DNA of 64,000 nucleotides, from positions 496,001-560,000 of the forward strand of contig NZ_CP146232.1 of assembly GCF_037040815.1 (NCBI RefSeq), in the 5' to 3' direction. This DNA is from Pararoseomonas sp. SCSIO 73927 (GTDB lineage Bacteria > Pseudomonadota > Alphaproteobacteria > Acetobacterales > Acetobacteraceae). How positions within the stretch are numbered: the stretch's first letter is position 1; each line of letters begins with the position of its first letter. Under the pieces are notes generated by a model. That model did no database searches. It was not told where the DNA came from and saw only the letters and a list, made by a program, of their open reading frames with translations. This document shows, piece after piece, positions 8,708 through 17,300 of the stretch. The translations under genes were made by a program, and so were the position numbers.

Positions 8708-9565
8708 CTACCAGCGCAGGGCGCGCAGCGCGGCCACCGGGGAAACGCCCTCGGCCGTCGCGCGGGCCACGAGCGTGGCGGAATCGGCGTCGGCCAGCCC
8801 TTCCTCCGCGGCTAGGCCGCCCAGGGCCCAGACGGCGTCCAGCCCAGCCGCCTGGGCGCCGGCCAAGTCCGTGTGCGGGCTGTCGCCGATCGCCACTACT
8901 TGGTCGCGCGGAAGGTCCAGCAGTTGCAGCACGGGCCCGTAGGCGTCCGGGTCGGGTTTGCCGATTTCCAGCGTGCGGCCGCCGAGGGCGACGTAGCGCT
9001 CGGAGAGGGCGCCGGCGCAGATGATCCGTCGGCCGCCGACGATCACCGCGCGGTCCGGGTTCACGCAGACCATGGGCAGGTCGCGAGCGAGGGCGGATTG
9101 CAGGGCGGGCTCGAAAGCCTCCACGCCCGCCCGCGCACCCTCGGGGTCGGGGCCGGTGTTGAGGAGCCAGTCCGCCTCCTCCGCCCGATCGGTCAGGGAG
9201 ATGCCCAGCCCCTCCACCACGGAGTGGTCGCGCGCGGTGCCGATGAACATGGCGCGGCTGCCGAGCGGCCGGATGAAGGGGTGGGTGCGGTCCCGCAGCA
9301 TCCGCCAGGTGATCTCGCCGGAGGACATGGCGTGGTCGTAGAGGGCGCGGTCCACGCCGAAGCTCGTCAGCTGCGCCTCGATCACGTGGGCCCGGCGCGG
9401 CGCGTTGGAGAGGAAGACGATGCGGGCGCCGGCCGCCTTCATGCGGGCCAGGGCGTCGGCCACGCCGGGGAAGGCGGCCTTTCCGTCATGCACGACGCCC
9501 CAGAGGTCCAGCACGAAGCCGCGGTAGCGGGCGGTGAGGCCCGCCACGCTGTCCAGGATCTCCAT
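8708..9565 (-). CDS. HAD-superfamily class IIA hydrolase (TIGR01459-like)
   Basis: A 285-aa HAD protein. The nucleophile motif is DLWGVVHDG with Asp20. The position two residues later, usually the Asp general acid of phosphatases (DxD), is Trp, as I recall for the TIGR01459 subgroup. Later motifs are normal: FLSNAPR (motif II), GKPDPDAYGPVL (motif III lysine) and AIGDSPHTDLAGAQAAG (motif IV). NagD/UmpH-type relatives dephosphorylate UMP. Its start overlaps the pyrD stop in the form TGATG, so the two are translationally coupled and a role in pyrimidine overflow is plausible but unproven. Confidence 0.88.
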   Translation of the reverse strand: MEILDSVAGLTARYRGFVLDLWGVVHDGKAAFPGVADALARMKAAGARIVFLSNAPRRAHVIEAQLTSFGVDRALYDHAMSSGEITWRMLRDRTHPFIRPLGSRAMFIGTARDHSVVEGLGISLTDRAEEADWLLNTGPDPEGARAGVEAFEPALQSALARDLPMVCVNPDRAVIVGGRRIICAGALSERYVALGGRTLEIGKPDPDAYGPVLQLLDLPRDQVVAIGDSPHTDLAGAQAAGLDAVWALGGLAAEEGLADADSATLVARATAEGVSPVAALRALRW

Positions 9566-10623
9566 CAGGCGTCAGCTCCGATCGCGTCCGAGAGGGTCTT
9601 TACCCCGTCCCGCCGCAGCAGGGCGGCGAGATCCCGCTTGATGCGGGGGATGAGGGCGGGGCCGGCATAGGCGAAGCCGGCATAGGTCTGCACCAGCGTC
9701 GCGCCGGCCCGAATCTTGGCATAGGCGGTCTCGCCGCTCTCCACCCCACCGGCGCCGACCAGCACCAGCCGGCCGCGAGAGAGGCGGTGGACGCGGCGGA
9801 GGAGCTCCGTGGAGGGCTCGAACAGCGGGCGGCCGGAGAGGCCCCCGGCCTCCGCCGCCTTGGCGGAGCGCAGCGTGGCCGGGCGCGCAATGGTGGTGTT
9901 GGAGACGATGAGGCCGGCCACGTCGCGGTCCAGGCAGGTCCCGACGATCGCCTCCACCGCCGCCTCGGCGAGGTCGGGCGCGATCTTCACCAGCACGGGC
10001 GGGCGGCGCTTCAGCTCGGCGCGCGCGGCGAGGGTGGCGTCCAGGATGGCGGCCAGCCGGGCCTCGCCCTGCAGATCGCGCAGGCCGGGGGTGTTGGGGG
10101 AGGAGACGTTGATCGTGACGTAGTCGGCCAGCGCGGCCACGCGCTGATAGAGGGCGGGGTAGTCCGCCTCCGGCGTCGTGCTGTCCTTGTTGATGCCGAT
10201 ATTGGCGCCCAGCACGGCGGGCAGCGGGCGGGGCAGCGCCGCCAGACGGGCGGCGTAGGCCTCGATGCCCTCGTTGTTGAAGCCGAAGCGGTTGATGACG
10301 GCCCGATCCTCCTCCAGTCGGAAGAGGCGGGGGCGCGGGTTGCCGGGCTGCGGGCGGAGGGTGGCGGTGCCGCACTCCACCAGGCCGAAGCCCAGCCGCA
10401 TCAGGGGCAGCACCGCGACCGCGTTCTTGTCGAAGCCGGCGGCGAGGCCGAGGGGGTTGCGGAACTCCAGCCCCATGGCGCGGACGGCGAGGACGGGGTC
10501 GTCCTCCCCCCGGTCCCGCCCGGCGAGGCCGAGCTGCAGGGCGCGCAGCGCCACCTCGTGCGCGCGCTCCGGGTCCAGGCCACGGACGAGCGGCATCAGG
10601 GCTGAGGCGAGGGCGGGAAGCAT
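9565..10623 (-). CDS. pyrD: Dihydroorotate dehydrogenase (quinone), class 2
   Basis: A 352-aa FMN enzyme on the inner membrane that oxidises dihydroorotate to orotate with quinone in pyrimidine synthesis. The N-terminal helical extension (ALASALMPLVRGLDPERAHEVALRAL) is the class 2 membrane-docking segment. Core motifs are PLGLAAGFDKNA, the active-site serine in TINVSSPNTPGLRDLQ, the FMN lysine in VLVKIAPDL, and GAGGVESGETAYAKIRAGA near the end. The ATG at 10623 gives normal length. It lies head-to-head with a DMT transporter gene across 118 bp that must hold both promoters. Confidence 0.96.
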   Translation of the reverse strand: MLPALASALMPLVRGLDPERAHEVALRALQLGLAGRDRGEDDPVLAVRAMGLEFRNPLGLAAGFDKNAVAVLPLMRLGFGLVECGTATLRPQPGNPRPRLFRLEEDRAVINRFGFNNEGIEAYAARLAALPRPLPAVLGANIGINKDSTTPEADYPALYQRVAALADYVTINVSSPNTPGLRDLQGEARLAAILDATLAARAELKRRPPVLVKIAPDLAEAAVEAIVGTCLDRDVAGLIVSNTTIARPATLRSAKAAEAGGLSGRPLFEPSTELLRRVHRLSRGRLVLVGAGGVESGETAYAKIRAGATLVQTYAGFAYAGPALIPRIKRDLAALLRRDGVKTLSDAIGADA

Positions 10624-10741
10624 CGCCGCCGCTTTTGCCGCAGCGCGGGGGGAAGGGCCAGGGGCCGCGAAGGGATCGGCCGCGTTGACGCGGGTGCGGC
10701 TGGCGGTGAGAAGCGAGGGCGGGGAACCGGGGAGAAACCGC

Positions 10742-11587
10742 TTGCGCGGGCCGTTGCTGCTGCTGGGCTCGCTCGCGCTCTTCGCGGTGCTGGACGCCAA
10801 CTCGAAGCTGCTCTCCGGCGGATACCATGTCAGCCAGGTGCTGGCCTTCCGCTACGCCGTGCTGCTCGCGCTGCTGATCCTGGCGGGGCTGCTGGGGCTG
10901 GTGCGGGCGGATGGGGAGAAGGGGCTGGCCTCGCGCCGGCCCGGGGCGCAGCTGTTCCGCGCGGCGCTGATGGTGGGGTCCGGGGCGGGGTTCTTCCTCT
11001 CGCTCCGCAGCCTGCCGATGGCGGAGGGCTACCTCGTCTACTTCACCGCGCCCTTCATGGTGCTTGGCCTGTTCCGGCTGGTGCTGGGGGAGCCGGTGCC
11101 CGGACGGGCCTGGATGTGGTGTGGGGTGGGGTTCCTCGGCGTCCTCGTCGCCCTTTCGCCGGGGATCTCGGCCGGGGCGCCCTGGGCGGCCTATGGTTGG
11201 GGCCTCTTCGGCTCACTCTGCCACGCCATGATCATGGTGATGAACCGCAGCCTGCGGGACGAGCCGGGGATGGCGCGGCTGACGCTCTGGAGCGCCGGGC
11301 CCGCCCTGCCCCTGCTGCTGCCCTGGGCGGCGGTGGAATGGGTGACGCCGAGCGCCCGGGACACGCTGGCGCTCTCGGCCAACGGCGTGCTGGCGGGCGG
11401 GGCGATGATCGGGCTGGCGGCCGCCTTCCGCTACGCCAGCGCCGGGCGGCTGGCCCCGCTGGAGTTCACCGCGCTGCTCTTCGCCGTGGCGGCGGACGTG
11501 CTGGTCTGGGGGGTGTGGCCGGCCCCCGTGGTGTGGGCGGGGGCGGCGATCGTGGCCGGTGCGGGTGTGATGGCGCAGCGGCGCTGA
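10742..11587 (+). CDS. EamA/DMT family permease
   Basis: An integral membrane protein of about 281 aa with ten predicted helices in two EamA repeats. The first repeat begins RGPLLLLGSLALFAVLDANSK and the second near GAPWAAYGWGLFGSL. DMT permeases export or import small metabolites; the substrate is unknown. A TTG start is used because GGGGAG lies 7 nt upstream. An in-frame GTG at 10706 lacks such a site. The gene diverges from pyrD and ends 9 bp from the convergent DUF952 gene. Confidence 0.82.
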   Translation: MRGPLLLLGSLALFAVLDANSKLLSGGYHVSQVLAFRYAVLLALLILAGLLGLVRADGEKGLASRRPGAQLFRAALMVGSGAGFFLSLRSLPMAEGYLVYFTAPFMVLGLFRLVLGEPVPGRAWMWCGVGFLGVLVALSPGISAGAPWAAYGWGLFGSLCHAMIMVMNRSLRDEPGMARLTLWSAGPALPLLLPWAAVEWVTPSARDTLALSANGVLAGGAMIGLAAAFRYASAGRLAPLEFTALLFAVAADVLVWGVWPAPVVWAGAAIVAGAGVMAQRR

Positions 11588-11596
11588 GGGGCGGCG

Positions 11597-11965
11597 CTAG
11601 GGCACCCAGGCGGGGAAGCGGTGCAGGCCGTTCCCGCCCAGCGGAAGGAAGACGGCGCCGCGCACGGCGCTGAGTGGCAGCGGCGCATAGAGATGGGGGA
11701 ACAGGCCGGGGCGCTTGCCGCCGGCGGCCGATTCCCAGCGCAGCGCCTCGCCGAGCGCCGCGCTCTCCGCGCTGACGAGCCACAGGTCGGGCTCGCCCGC
11801 GCGGTGCTTCGCGGCGCTGGCGCGCAGCTGGGCGGCGGTGGAGAAGTGCAGGAAGCCGTCCCGCCGGTCGTCGGCGCTGCCGTGATAGGTGCCGGCGGCC
11901 TGCGCGGCGCGCCAGTCGGCGCCGCGCATCAGGGTGTGGACCAGGGGCTCGGACGGGGCGGTCAT
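11597..11965 (-). CDS. DUF952 family protein
   Basis: A 122-aa soluble protein with the DUF952 pattern. VHTLMRGADWRAAQAAGTY opens the domain, then the DGFLHFSTAAQL segment with its conserved His, then DLWLVSAE and a closing FPHLYAPLPLSAV. The family folds like ADP-ribosyl-transfer enzymes but has no agreed activity. It is the first gene past the phage-type lysis genes, on the same strand, 38 bp after the endolysin stop. It is probably host DNA rather than part of the cassette. Confidence 0.85.
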   Translation of the reverse strand: MTAPSEPLVHTLMRGADWRAAQAAGTYHGSADDRRDGFLHFSTAAQLRASAAKHRAGEPDLWLVSAESAALGEALRWESAAGGKRPGLFPHLYAPLPLSAVRGAVFLPLGGNGLHRFPAWVP

Positions 11966-12003
11966 ACCCCGCTTCAAGCGCGGGGGCGGGCCGGCGTCCA
12001 GGC

Positions 12004-12534
12004 TCAGGCCGCGACCAACCCGGCGACCAGCACTGGCGCGGTCGGGGCGGCGGGGCGGGCGCCGGTCTCCAGGCGGTAGAAGAGCAGCCCGCCGACCTCC
12101 TCCACCGGCATCCGCGCCAGGGCCCAGGCCGGCAGCTCCTCCTCCGGGTGCCAGTGGGTCGCGCCGCCGGTAGGGTCGCCCAGCGTGCCGCCGACCGCGC
12201 GGACGGCGATCCGGCGGCAGATAGCAAGCGCCGGGTCTCCGGGCGGGGGCGCGTCCAGCAGCGCGTGGGCGGGGTGGCGGGGGTTGCGGCTGGGGAAGAG
12301 GAAGGGGTCGCGGCAGGCGGCCGCCACCTCCTGCGCCCCCGGCTCCGGCAGGCGGGCGTGGCCGCCCCGCGCGAAGGGCGCCGCGCCGGGGATGCGGGGC
12401 GGTCGGGGCACCGCGGCGCGGGCGCGGTTCACGGCCAGCGCCGCCAAGGCCTCGATCGCGCGCACGGGGCGGCGCCCGGCCTCGGCGTAGAGGGTCCGGG
12501 CCAGGGTCTCGGTGGCGTCCCGGGGGATGGTCAT
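12004..12534 (-). CDS. SleB-like cell wall hydrolase (phage endolysin)
   Basis: A 176-aa Hydrolase_2-family protein that should cut peptidoglycan for host lysis. LARTLYAEAGRRPVRAIEAL carries the conserved glutamate (TIYGEARGE in relatives) and is followed by the expected AVNRA. The C-terminal GATHWHPEEELPAWA matches the conserved GA-x-HW segment. There is no signal peptide, so export would need a holin. The start lies 2 bp past the stop of the preceding small membrane protein gene, as in a lysis cassette. Confidence 0.85.
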   Translation of the reverse strand: MTIPRDATETLARTLYAEAGRRPVRAIEALAALAVNRARAAVPRPPRIPGAAPFARGGHARLPEPGAQEVAAACRDPFLFPSRNPRHPAHALLDAPPPGDPALAICRRIAVRAVGGTLGDPTGGATHWHPEEELPAWALARMPVEEVGGLLFYRLETGARPAAPTAPVLVAGLVAA

Positions 12535-12536
12535 GG

Positions 12537-12908
12537 TCAGCGGTCCTCGGCAAGCACGCGCATCTGCGCGGCGGTGCTGTGGGCGGCGCGCGTGGCCTCG
12601 TCGAGCTTCTGCTCGATGCGGATCAGGTGCGCGGTCAGGCGCCCGTCCACGTCGCGGATGAGGGAGAGGGGAACGTAGGTGCGCGCCACCTCCAGCTTGA
12701 AGGCGGCCAGGTCCTCCCGCGTGCGCTCCAGCGCCGCGTTCTGCTGGGCGGGGTCGGTGCCGGGCTTGCAGGGGATCAGAGGCGGGAGGGCATCGGGGGA
12801 TTGCGCGATGGTGCGGCGGAGCGAGTGGAGCATCCACGCCAGCAGCGCCATCAGGGGGGTCTCCACCGCGGCGGAGATCCACTGGGGATCGGTGGGAAAG
12901 GACGGCAT
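12537..12908 (-). CDS. Small membrane/coiled-coil protein, putative holin or Rz-like lysis protein
   Basis: A 123-aa protein with one candidate membrane segment near the N-terminus (TPLMALLAWMLHSL) followed by a charged, helical region rich in Glu, Arg and Ala (QNAALERTREDLAAFKLEV). One anchor plus a coiled coil resembles Rz-type spanins or class III holins. Its place directly before the endolysin supports a lysis role. No signature motif proves it, so the assignment rests on topology and context. Confidence 0.6.
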   Translation of the reverse strand: MPSFPTDPQWISAAVETPLMALLAWMLHSLRRTIAQSPDALPPLIPCKPGTDPAQQNAALERTREDLAAFKLEVARTYVPLSLIRDVDGRLTAHLIRIEQKLDEATRAAHSTAAQMRVLAEDR

Positions 12909-13022
12909 GGGTCCTCCTTCGTCGGCCAGGCGGCCGGATCGGCCGTGGTTTCAGCCGGGGTTGAAGCGGGGATGCGCCGCCCCGACTTGCCGGGGCAGGG
13001 CGAGGGGTGCTTTGAGCGGGCG

Positions 13023-13244
13023 ATGTGGAACGAGCCGTATCTTGAGACCTGCTGCCGGGCGGCCCTTCACCGGCTGTTCCTGACGCATGGCGGCACCCGC
13101 CCGGCGGGATTGCCGGACGAGGCCTGCCTGCGCCGCCTCTGCACCATGGGCTTCGCCGAGGAGGTGACGCCCGGGCGTTTCGAGATGACCCCGGCCGGTT
13201 CCGCCCGGCACGCGAGCGAGGTGCTGAAGAACTCCGCGGCCTGA
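13023..13244 (+). CDS. Hypothetical small protein, opposite strand within phage cassette
   Basis: A 73-aa protein beginning MWNEPYLETCCRAALHRLF. The end, GFAEEVTPGRFEMTPAGSARHA, looks like the wing of a winged-helix fold, but no family is recognised. It is the only plus-strand gene between the repressor and DUF952. It ends 5 bp from the convergent large terminase stop and starts 114 bp from the lysis gene start. An in-frame ATG at 12972 would add 17 residues. Protein-like composition supports it as real; function unknown. Confidence 0.6.
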   Translation: MWNEPYLETCCRAALHRLFLTHGGTRPAGLPDEACLRRLCTMGFAEEVTPGRFEMTPAGSARHASEVLKNSAA

Positions 13245-13249
13245 GGCGT

Positions 13250-14695
13250 TCAGGCGCCCCGCCAGGACGCCCCGCGCGGCGCCGGGGGTAGTCCGGCCAT
13301 CCGCACCGGCTCGGCCAGCAGGCAGCCCGCCACCGCGTCCAGCGCATCGTCCCGCACGCCCGCCGCGCCGGGCTTCCACTCCATCATCTCCCGCGGGAAG
13401 GCGGTGCGGAACACCGCCTCGTGCGCGTGCAGGCGGCGCGCGGCCATCACCGGGTCCAACGCGCCGAGGATGCGCTCGTGCTTCGCCTTGCTGCTGTGGT
13501 GCTCCGTCACGGTGCAGGCGGCGCCGGCGCGGGCCATCTCCTGCCGCAGAAGCGGCGGCAGGAACTTGCCAATACCGTTCGTCTCCACCCGCACCACCGG
13601 CAGCAGCAGGTCCTTCGCGATCTGCGCCACGCGGCGGCACTGCTGCGTGGCGGGATCGGGCTGCGCCTCCGGGTCCTGGGTGATGTAGGCCAAGCGGTGC
13701 AGGTAGTGGTTCCCCTCCCCGTCGCAGAAGGTGGCGGCGAGGACGCTGGAATCCCCCTTGCCTTCCCGCCCGTAGGCCGGGTCCCAATACCCGCCGCCGG
13801 AGACGAGGCGGCGGCCGAGGAGGGAGAGGACCGGCCGCCCGTTCGCCTCGCGGTAGTCCGGCTCCTCGCCGTAGCGGACGAGGAGCGCGGGATCGAGCCG
13901 CGCGGCGCCGGAAGAGGCGCATTCCAGCATCATCTGCCGCCGGAACTGTAACGGCCCCACGCGGTCCTGCAGGGCGCGGATGGTCTCGCGCGGGAAGCGC
14001 TCCGGCCAGGCGCTGCGGCCGCCCGTGTTCATGACGGGAATGCGCAGCCGCCGGTAGGTGGCGAGGTAGGCGCCCTCCGTCTCCGCCGGCGCGTAGAGGC
14101 TCTCCGCGCAGTGCGGCGTGCCGACGAAGAGAATGGTGCCGCCCGGCGTCAGGATGAACTCGCACTCGGAGAGGCGCTCGCGCAGCTCCTCGCGCTTCCC
14201 CGGCGTGTCGCAGTTCCCCGCCACCTCCACGTCGTCGCAGACGATCAGCTCCGCCCGCGCGCCCGTCACGTTGCCGCCGATGCCCTGGGCGAGCATCGAC
14301 GGTTCGCGGATCGCGCCGGGGCGGCGCACCGTGAAGCGGTCCGTCGCCCACATCCCGCCGCCGCCTAACAGGTGGCGGCAGAGCGGGTGGCGCTCAATGA
14401 TCTTCCGCACCGTCGCCACCATGCGCGCCGCCAGCGTGTGATCGGCGGCGAGCACGAGAACCCGCAGTTCCGGCTGGACGGAGAGGCGCCACGCGCACCA
14501 AAGCCCCACCAGGGTGGACTTGCCGCAGCCGCGGAACGCCATCAGCAGCAGGCGCCGGTCCTCCCCCGCCTGGCGCGCCATCAGCCAGCGCGCCATGCGG
14601 CGGTGCACGCCGGGGGTGTTCACCCCGGCGCGCAGGTTCCAGGCGTAGAGGAATTCCAGGAAGTCGGGCTGGAGCCCTTCAGGCGGCGTCGTCAT
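13250..14695 (-). CDS. terL: Phage terminase large subunit
   Basis: A 481-aa DNA-packaging motor. The ATPase domain carries Walker A with Lys59 (AFRGCGKST) and Walker B at residues 150-156 (LIVCDDVE), followed by the coupling segment ILFVGTPH. The nuclease domain begins near residue 303 (YWDPAYG) with Asp315, and ends with the metal-binding DDALDAVAG. All catalytic motifs look intact. The start overlaps the small-subunit gene by 17 bp. Position after the tail fibre matches T7 gene 19. Confidence 0.93.
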   Translation of the reverse strand: MTTPPEGLQPDFLEFLYAWNLRAGVNTPGVHRRMARWLMARQAGEDRRLLLMAFRGCGKSTLVGLWCAWRLSVQPELRVLVLAADHTLAARMVATVRKIIERHPLCRHLLGGGGMWATDRFTVRRPGAIREPSMLAQGIGGNVTGARAELIVCDDVEVAGNCDTPGKREELRERLSECEFILTPGGTILFVGTPHCAESLYAPAETEGAYLATYRRLRIPVMNTGGRSAWPERFPRETIRALQDRVGPLQFRRQMMLECASSGAARLDPALLVRYGEEPDYREANGRPVLSLLGRRLVSGGGYWDPAYGREGKGDSSVLAATFCDGEGNHYLHRLAYITQDPEAQPDPATQQCRRVAQIAKDLLLPVVRVETNGIGKFLPPLLRQEMARAGAACTVTEHHSSKAKHERILGALDPVMAARRLHAHEAVFRTAFPREMMEWKPGAAGVRDDALDAVAGCLLAEPVRMAGLPPAPRGASWRGA

Positions 14696-14984
14696 CCTCC
14701 GGTGTCTCCTCGCCTTCTTCCTGTTCCGCCAGTTGGATGGAGCGGCGGGCCTCCGCGATCAGCGCGCCCGCCTCGGCCACCGCGTCCGTCTCCACCTGCC
14801 CCTTGTCGAGCTTCATCAGGTGCTCGAGATGCGCGAGGGCGGAGCGCGCCGCCGCGTGGTGGGCGGTGAAGGCCTTCGGGTCCTCGTGCGTGCCGGGGGC
14901 CGGCCCGCGCGCGACGAAGGCCTCGTAATCCGCCACCACCTTGCGGATGGCGCGGCGCAGCTCCTCCGGCGTCAGGGGGCTCAC
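14679..14984 (-). CDS. terS: Putative terminase small subunit
   Basis: A 101-aa acidic helical protein beginning SPLTPEELRRAIRKVV and ending in a Glu/Asp-rich tail (EEGEETPEDDDAA). It would recognise DNA and load it onto the large terminase, whose gene it overlaps by 17 bp. The GTG start overlaps the fibre gene stop as GTGA, giving translational coupling. Size, acidic tail and position match T7 gene 18. Similarity alone is too weak for certainty. Confidence 0.65.
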   Translation of the reverse strand: MSPLTPEELRRAIRKVVADYEAFVARGPAPGTHEDPKAFTAHHAAARSALAHLEHLMKLDKGQVETDAVAEAGALIAEARRSIQLAEQEEGEETPEDDDAA

Positions 14985-17263
14985 GTCTTCACCGCCCGCA
15001 CGCGCACCGTGCCGGGGTTCAGGTCGATCGCCGCGCCGCTGCGGTTCCAGGCCGTGACGGTGATCACGTCCTGCGCCCCCACCTGGGCGAGGAACATGAC
15101 GCCGGAGGTGGAGAGGCTGAAGGCCGCCTGGACGAAGTCGCCCGGCCGCACCCCCGTGCAGGGCACGTTGAGCGAGGCCGAGGCGCCGGCGGCGATGGAA
15201 GGCGGGTCCCACGGCGCCTCCGCCTTCAGGTCCCGCGCCCCGTGCGGCAGCTCCGGCGTGCCGTAGAGCACGGCCGGGCTCTGCGAGGGATCGCAGGCCA
15301 GGCGCATGCTCCGCACCTCGTAGTCGGTCCCCACGCGCGCCACGCCGATGATCGCCGCCTGCACCTGCGGCGCCAGGCGGATCACCTGCAGCCGCGTCAG
15401 GTTCGCGTCGTTGCTGTCCGCGTTGCCCTGCCACCACCGCGGCCCCTCCACGTAGGTGAGCGACATGCCGGAGGCCCGCACCATCGCTCCGTCCGCCGCG
15501 GTGAGCAGCGCGCCCCCCGCGCCGAAGCACTGGATGACCATGCGCGGGTCGTCGGCGTCCACCGCCAGCGCGAACTCCTTGCACTTGCGCGCATCGACCA
15601 CGAAGCCGAGGCCGCGCCCGCCCGGCAGGATCACGCCGCGATCCGTCAGCACGTAGCCCTCGAGCGACGGGAAGGCGAATTGCGGCAGGACCGTCGGCGC
15701 GTTGCTGACATTGGTGGAAAGGCAGGCCAGCCTCTCGAAGCCCGTCTCCGTCGCGCTCCAGCGGATGGCCGCCGCGCGCAGGTTCGGCACCTCCGCCAGC
15801 GTGCGGGTGGCCTCCCGGTGCGCCGCCGCCTGGTGGAAGCAGCGCACCACGCTCCCCACGCGCGTCGCGGTCGCCGCGTAGTCGATGTCCACCCCGTAGG
15901 CCTGGCTGGCCCAGGCCACCTCGTAGAGGTGATCCTGTGCCCCGGCGGTGTGGCGGGCGACGTAGGCGTCGCAGCCCTCCATCCGGACGTTGCGGGCCAC
16001 CACGGCGCGGGAGTTCACCTCCATCAGGAAGGGGATGCCGTCGATCGGCCGGTCCCGCGTCTGCAGCTCGAAGGCCGGCCCGTCGAAGACGTGGCGGTTA
16101 TGCGCGACATAGGCCCCCGGCGCGGCGGAGAGACGGACGCCGTAGCGGTCCTTGTCCGGATAGGTGGCCAGGGAGTGCGCGAAGTGCCCGCCATAGTAGC
16201 GCACCGAGGTGTTCCAGGCCGCCGCGCTCGCCGTACGCACGTCCAGCCCGTAGCGGTTGTCCACGATGCGGCCGAGATGGAGCACGGTGTCCTCGAAGCC
16301 GCGCTCCACGCCCAGGGTCTGCACGCCGATGGTGAACATCTCGGCCTGGCGGACCTCGATCAGCCCGGAATCCTGGTTGCGGATGAGGATGCCGATGTCC
16401 CGCTCATCCTCCCAGGAGGAGAGGCCGGCGCGCAGCACGCGCAGGCCGAGATACATCTTCGTGCGGTTCCGCACGTTGCCGCCGTCGCCCAGAGTCAGCG
16501 CCGCCTCCCCACCCGCGCCGGCGTAGAGGATGGCGCCGCGCATGGAGAGACCCGCCGCGGCGCCGGGAAGCGTCAGCGGGAGCGTGGTGCGATAGGTCCC
16601 CTCCCCGATATCGAGGAACTTGCCGGAAGCCGCGGCCGCGTTCATCGCCGCCTGCAGCGCCGGCCCGTCATCCGTCACCCCGTCCCCCGTCGCGCCGAAA
16701 TCGCGCGCGGAGAGCCGCTCGGAGAGCTTGTCCTCCACCGTGCGCGGGATCGCGCCGGGGAAGGGTGCGGAGAGCGTCGCCTCGCCGCGGGAGAAGGTGG
16801 CGATGTCGCCGAGGCTGTCGAAGCCCAGCAGCCGGTTGGCGCGGGCCCCGCGCTGCGGCAGCACGAACCGCCCGCCGGCCTCGCCAGGCCCCTGCCGGAC
16901 CGTACCGGTCGCCTCCTCCCGCACCTCCTGCAGCGCGGCCATCTGCCGGTCCAGCTCGTCGTTCAGCGTGCTCGCCCGCAGCACGCCATTGGGCTGGTAG
17001 TCCGTCACCCGCTCCATCCTGAGGTGGCGCCGCAGCACCACCCTGGCGCCGGCCGCCGGCGCCACGGCGAAGGTGACGAGGCCCCCCTCTGAGTTCCCGG
17101 CGCCGGAGACGGCGTAGCCGGCGCCGATGGAGAGGCCATCGACGTGCACCGCGAGATCCGCGGCGCCGAAGACGGGAAAGGGATAGACGAAGGCGGTCTG
17201 CGCGCCATCGGCCACGTACTGCACGCGCGGCGCGATGTCGCCGATGCGGATGTGCTCGGCCAT
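14981..17263 (-). CDS. Tail fibre/tailspike with T7-fibre N-terminus and pectate-lyase-like beta-helix
   Basis: A 760-aa receptor-binding protein. Residues 1 to about 130 resemble the T7 tail-fibre anchor domain (YVADGAQTAFVYPFPVF, then YQPNGVLRASTLNDELDRQ). From about residue 185, SARDFGATGDGVTDDGPALQ marks a pectate_lyase_3-type right-handed beta-helix that may bind or degrade surface polysaccharide. The C-terminal third is of unknown fold, probably for trimerisation. The frame is intact, so this gene is not obviously decaying. It overlaps the small-terminase start by 4 bp. Confidence 0.85.
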   Translation of the reverse strand: MAEHIRIGDIAPRVQYVADGAQTAFVYPFPVFGAADLAVHVDGLSIGAGYAVSGAGNSEGGLVTFAVAPAAGARVVLRRHLRMERVTDYQPNGVLRASTLNDELDRQMAALQEVREEATGTVRQGPGEAGGRFVLPQRGARANRLLGFDSLGDIATFSRGEATLSAPFPGAIPRTVEDKLSERLSARDFGATGDGVTDDGPALQAAMNAAAASGKFLDIGEGTYRTTLPLTLPGAAAGLSMRGAILYAGAGGEAALTLGDGGNVRNRTKMYLGLRVLRAGLSSWEDERDIGILIRNQDSGLIEVRQAEMFTIGVQTLGVERGFEDTVLHLGRIVDNRYGLDVRTASAAAWNTSVRYYGGHFAHSLATYPDKDRYGVRLSAAPGAYVAHNRHVFDGPAFELQTRDRPIDGIPFLMEVNSRAVVARNVRMEGCDAYVARHTAGAQDHLYEVAWASQAYGVDIDYAATATRVGSVVRCFHQAAAHREATRTLAEVPNLRAAAIRWSATETGFERLACLSTNVSNAPTVLPQFAFPSLEGYVLTDRGVILPGGRGLGFVVDARKCKEFALAVDADDPRMVIQCFGAGGALLTAADGAMVRASGMSLTYVEGPRWWQGNADSNDANLTRLQVIRLAPQVQAAIIGVARVGTDYEVRSMRLACDPSQSPAVLYGTPELPHGARDLKAEAPWDPPSIAAGASASLNVPCTGVRPGDFVQAAFSLSTSGVMFLAQVGAQDVITVTAWNRSGAAIDLNPGTVRVRAVKT

Positions 17264-17300
17264 TAGGATTCTCCGGTTCCGCCGCGTGGGCGTGGGGTTG

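Noticed and set aside
11597..11965. DUF952 gene as part of the phage cassette
   Set aside because: It is on the same strand and close to the endolysin, but DUF952 is a common chromosomal family with no phage role.
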